Shown piece by piece: positions 61,554 to 64,000 of a stretch of DNA of 64,000 nucleotides. The notes under the pieces were generated by a model. The model searched no databases, was not told the DNA's origin, and was given only the letters and a program-made list of their open reading frames with translations. How positions within the stretch are numbered: the stretch's first letter is position 1; each line of letters starts with the position of its first letter. Origin of the DNA: Niabella yanshanensis (lineage in GTDB: Bacteria; Bacteroidota; Bacteroidia; Chitinophagales; Chitinophagaceae); assembly GCF_034424215.1 (NCBI RefSeq), contig NZ_CP139960.1, positions 744,001 through 808,000 on the forward strand, written 5' to 3'. The position numbers and the translations under genes are program-made.

Positions 61554-64000
61554 TTATTTTAATATAGCAAAAATTAGGGCTGCTAGAGAAGCTACACCCG
61601 TGCCCAGCCCCACCCAGGCCTGGGCGGACAAGCGCTCCTTAACGGGTTTTTGCGGTATAGAAATCTCAGCACCCGGCTTCACACCCGGGTAATTATTAAA
61701 AAATAGTACCTTCCGGGTGCCCTGCACAGAACCATTGGCCTGGCTAATAAACGAACCTCTTTTTAACGCCTGGTCTGTAAAACCTCCGGCACTATTAATA
61801 TAGTATTTAAAAGATTTGCCCGGAACATATACCACATTAATAGGTCTTAATACCTCGCCGGATACTTTAACGGTTTGTAACAGGCTGGGCACACGAATAA
61901 TATCCCCCTCTTCCAGCACCAGGTCGTAACGGGACTGTGGGTTTTTTAAAATATTATCCAGTTGAATGCCTACCAGATCAGACCTTAAATTGATGGCAGA
62001 TAATGCTGTGCCGCTGGAAAAATCGTTCAGGCGCTGCAGGTTGGCTTTCTGAATTCGCTCTTCCTCTGCGTCATTGTTGGCATTGAGCGAGGTTTCTGTG
62101 CCCGGGCGTTTTAAAGAAGCGCCCTCGCTATAAGCAAAAGCAGTTAAACCTCCGGCCCTGTTGATAATATCAGAAATCCGTTCATTTTTATTTTGAATGG
62201 TATACAAACCTGGCCTCAATACTTCACCCAGTATCTGCACCTGTTTCAGGGAAGCACGGCCTTCTGCAGCACGTATCGTTACAATATCATAAGGTTGTAA
62301 TACAAAGCCCGAATCAGACAAACTCAAATCCTTGTTTACCGTAGTATGAAACACTTCGGCTACCCGAACATCTTTTTGTGTCATATCTGCTCCCTTTATC
62401 CGGCGAGCTACCTCCACATTTAGCGGGTTAGCCCCCAACCTAAAGCCCCCCGCCATCTGAACCAGGTCTTCTACTTTCATATTTTCTGAAAAATTAAAAG
62501 TACCGCCACGTCTTACTTCTCCATTGATAGTCACATTATACCCATCACGCAGATCGAAGACGGAGGATATATTAACGATGTCATTTTTGTGTAATGGGAG
62601 ATCTGCGTTCCCGCCGGTCATAACATCAGCCACATTAAATGGTAAGATGGTGGTGGTATTATCTGCATTGGTACGGATGATATACCCCCTTTCTTTAAAA
62701 GTATCGCCTGAAAGGCTGTCGGCTAAAATAACCAACTGACTAATAGTCATACCCGGTTTAAACTCATACATACCCGGACGGGCTACCGGTCCGACGATAT
62801 CCACCTTATTTTCAAAACGCTCAAATATTGGATCTACAAATACTTTATCACCGTTTTTAGGGTAAAAATCAGGATACTCCATCAATTGTTTTACCACTAT
62901 TTTCTGCGCACTTTCGGTATTCTGGATAATTTTTACTCTTGCCTTATAGGCCATATCCGAAAAGCCACCTGCATAACGAAGCACATCAGCCAGAGATTCG
63001 GAAGGCCTGATTTCATAAATCGCTGACCGCTTCACTTCGCCCAGCACATCTACCCGTATTTGATAAATTGGTATATGAATAATATCCTGGTCTTCGAGTC
63101 GTACATTGTCCGCTGGTACACCATTGATCAGAAAATCATACAGGTCGATGGTAGCGACGACCTGGCTCCCTCTAATCACCTGGATATTCCGGAACGAGCC
63201 TTTTTCGTTAGGACCACCGGCCATGTAAAGAGCGTTAAAAACGCTTGTCAGCGAAGAGACGGTGTACGTTCCGGGTTTGGTTACTTCACCCGACATAATT
63301 ACACGTATACTACGAATATTGCCAAGATTGATGGTCAAATTAGTACGACCAGAACGAAGCCCGGGATAGACACCAGACATTTGCGACCTAATTTTGCTGG
63401 AGGCCTGTTCAATTGTGAGACCGGCTACATTGATCTTTCCCACATACTCCAACGAGATAAATCCTTCCGGCGACACCCGAGGTTGGTAACTGGCTTCATT
63501 GTCTCCCGTTAAATCGATTAGCAGTTCGTCGTCGGGGCCAACTACATAATTTTTCGGCGTAGCCATGCGGGTATTAGTTTCGAAGGGTGACACACCAGAG
63601 CTAAAAAGTGCCGCGCCAAATATTCTTGATTTTGGAGGTCCATCTTCGTCAGCCAAACGCCCTTTCTTCCCTTCTTCGTCTTCAGTTTCCTCTTCCTCTG
63701 TACTTTCCTCTTTATCTGGCTGCTGACCGTTAAGTTGACGAGCTCTGTCCTTCAGCTTCTGGATTTCCGTTGACGACATACCACGGGCTGCTGCCGCAGC
63801 TTCCAATTGCTTTTCGGTCATGCCCGACTCTCCCATCCTTTGCATCATTTGTCTTATCTGTGCATCCGACATATTTTCCACCTCAAGGTTACCATAATCG
63901 TTACTTTTGGGTGCAACTTTGGGAGTCGGCGCTGGACTACGATCCTCAGTTCCACTACCATTATTGTTCGTAGCCGGCCGCTGATTAGTAGTTGGTTGTT
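61554..64000 (-). CDS. SLBB-repeat polysaccharide exporter (Wza-like), 5'-truncated by window edge
   Basis: The frame stays open to the right edge of the window, so the ATG at 63881 is internal and the signal peptide lies outside. The visible part starts with a proline/asparagine-rich stretch, then a helical repeat-like MSDAQIRQMMQRMGESGM/GMSSTEIQKLKDRARQ segment typical of Bacteroidota relatives. A polysaccharide-export domain (YVVGPDDELLIDLTG) follows, then several SLBB domains (IRVIMSGEVTKPGTYTV, KVDIVGPVARPGMYEF, QVQILGEVLRPGLYTI, TVKVSGEVLRPINVVYV), and a C-terminal hydrophobic helix. It forms the outer-membrane export channel for the capsule. Confidence 0.93.
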   Translation of the reverse strand, partial: QPTTNQRPATNNNGSGTEDRSPAPTPKVAPKSNDYGNLEVENMSDAQIRQMMQRMGESGMTEKQLEAAAAARGMSSTEIQKLKDRARQLNGQQPDKEESTEEEETEDEEGKKGRLADEDGPPKSRIFGAALFSSGVSPFETNTRMATPKNYVVGPDDELLIDLTGDNEASYQPRVSPEGFISLEYVGKINVAGLTIEQASSKIRSQMSGVYPGLRSGRTNLTINLGNIRSIRVIMSGEVTKPGTYTVSSLTSVFNALYMAGGPNEKGSFRNIQVIRGSQVVATIDLYDFLINGVPADNVRLEDQDIIHIPIYQIRVDVLGEVKRSAIYEIRPSESLADVLRYAGGFSDMAYKARVKIIQNTESAQKIVVKQLMEYPDFYPKNGDKVFVDPIFERFENKVDIVGPVARPGMYEFKPGMTISQLVILADSLSGDTFKERGYIIRTNADNTTTILPFNVADVMTGGNADLPLHKNDIVNISSVFDLRDGYNVTINGEVRRGGTFNFSENMKVEDLVQMAGGFRLGANPLNVEVARRIKGADMTQKDVRVAEVFHTTVNKDLSLSDSGFVLQPYDIVTIRAAEGRASLKQVQILGEVLRPGLYTIQNKNERISDIINRAGGLTAFAYSEGASLKRPGTETSLNANNDAEEERIQKANLQRLNDFSSGTALSAINLRSDLVGIQLDNILKNPQSRYDLVLEEGDIIRVPSLLQTVKVSGEVLRPINVVYVPGKSFKYYINSAGGFTDQALKRGSFISQANGSVQGTRKVLFFNNYPGVKPGAEISIPQKPVKERLSAQAWVGLGTGVASLAALIFAILK

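Noticed and set aside
63060-63512. 150-codon rightward frame
   Set aside because: Antisense to SLBB repeats of the exporter gene.
1-64000. CRISPR arrays, tRNA/rRNA genes, insertion sequences, integrases
   Set aside because: No regular repeat-spacer array, no cloverleaf or rRNA-like stretch, and no transposase or recombinase protein was found by reading all frames.

Overview
The window reads as Bacteroidota chromosome, most likely a Chitinophagaceae-type organism; the family is an inference from gene content. Supporting signs are few clear Shine-Dalgarno sequences, a membrane-anchored LytTR regulator, a GH95 fucosidase, an SLBB-repeat Wza-like exporter with the N-terminal helical repeats seen in this phylum, and TAnnTTTG promoter-like boxes. 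No rRNA, tRNA, CRISPR array, transposase or integrase was found.

Region 1 (1-7.1 kb) is a defence and mobile margin. A 5'-truncated HEPN-like protein is followed by a compact restriction-modification locus: two BglII/BstYI-family endonucleases, one m5C methyltransferase, an XRE controller and a Vsr nuclease. A 1-kb non-coding stretch with three copies of a TTTGTCCTATAA repeat, two of them forming a large hairpin, comes next, then a divergent SymE-like/XRE pair.

Region 2 (7.1-15.8 kb) is an AT-rich island bounded by two related, structured, inverted repeat elements that share a perfect 18-bp core (7052-7069 and 15997-16014). A rightward pair (DUF6602-like PD-(D/E)xK nuclease and HNH protein) converges on a tightly overlapped leftward operon: a double-GHKL ATPase with an H-box-like motif, a large protein with a degenerate receiver-like N-terminus, an m5C methyltransferase, an HNH nuclease and a second Vsr. 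This is the best candidate in the window for an undescribed defence system.

Region 3 (16-36 kb) has higher GC and looks like ordinary chromosome: DUF763, a ParDE module with a palindromic operator, aldo/keto reductase, PhyH-type dioxygenase, LytTR regulator, intradiol-dioxygenase-like lipoprotein, GH95, rhomboid protease, a short UvrA paralogue, an S9/esterase-type hydrolase, AraC regulator, FAD monooxygenase and SDR. Intergenic stretches carry recurrent TGACAGATGACAG-like words.

Region 4 (36.1-41.6 kb) is a Wadjet/MksBEF-like operon, jetA-jetB-jetC, with no jetD in the window.

Region 5 (42.2-64 kb, all leftward) is a capsule/exopolysaccharide locus: SLBB exporter (running off the right edge), Wzz-type protein, a frameshifted AlbA_2/RecG-like pseudogene, flippase, DegT aminotransferase, an ATP-grasp/HAD-like fusion, pyruvyltransferase, glycosyltransferases, an acetyltransferase, a candidate polymerase, a beta-helix protein, and TviB/WbpP enzymes that would supply UDP-GalNAcA. 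A terminator lies downstream at 41864-41891. No initiating sugar-phosphate transferase is visible.
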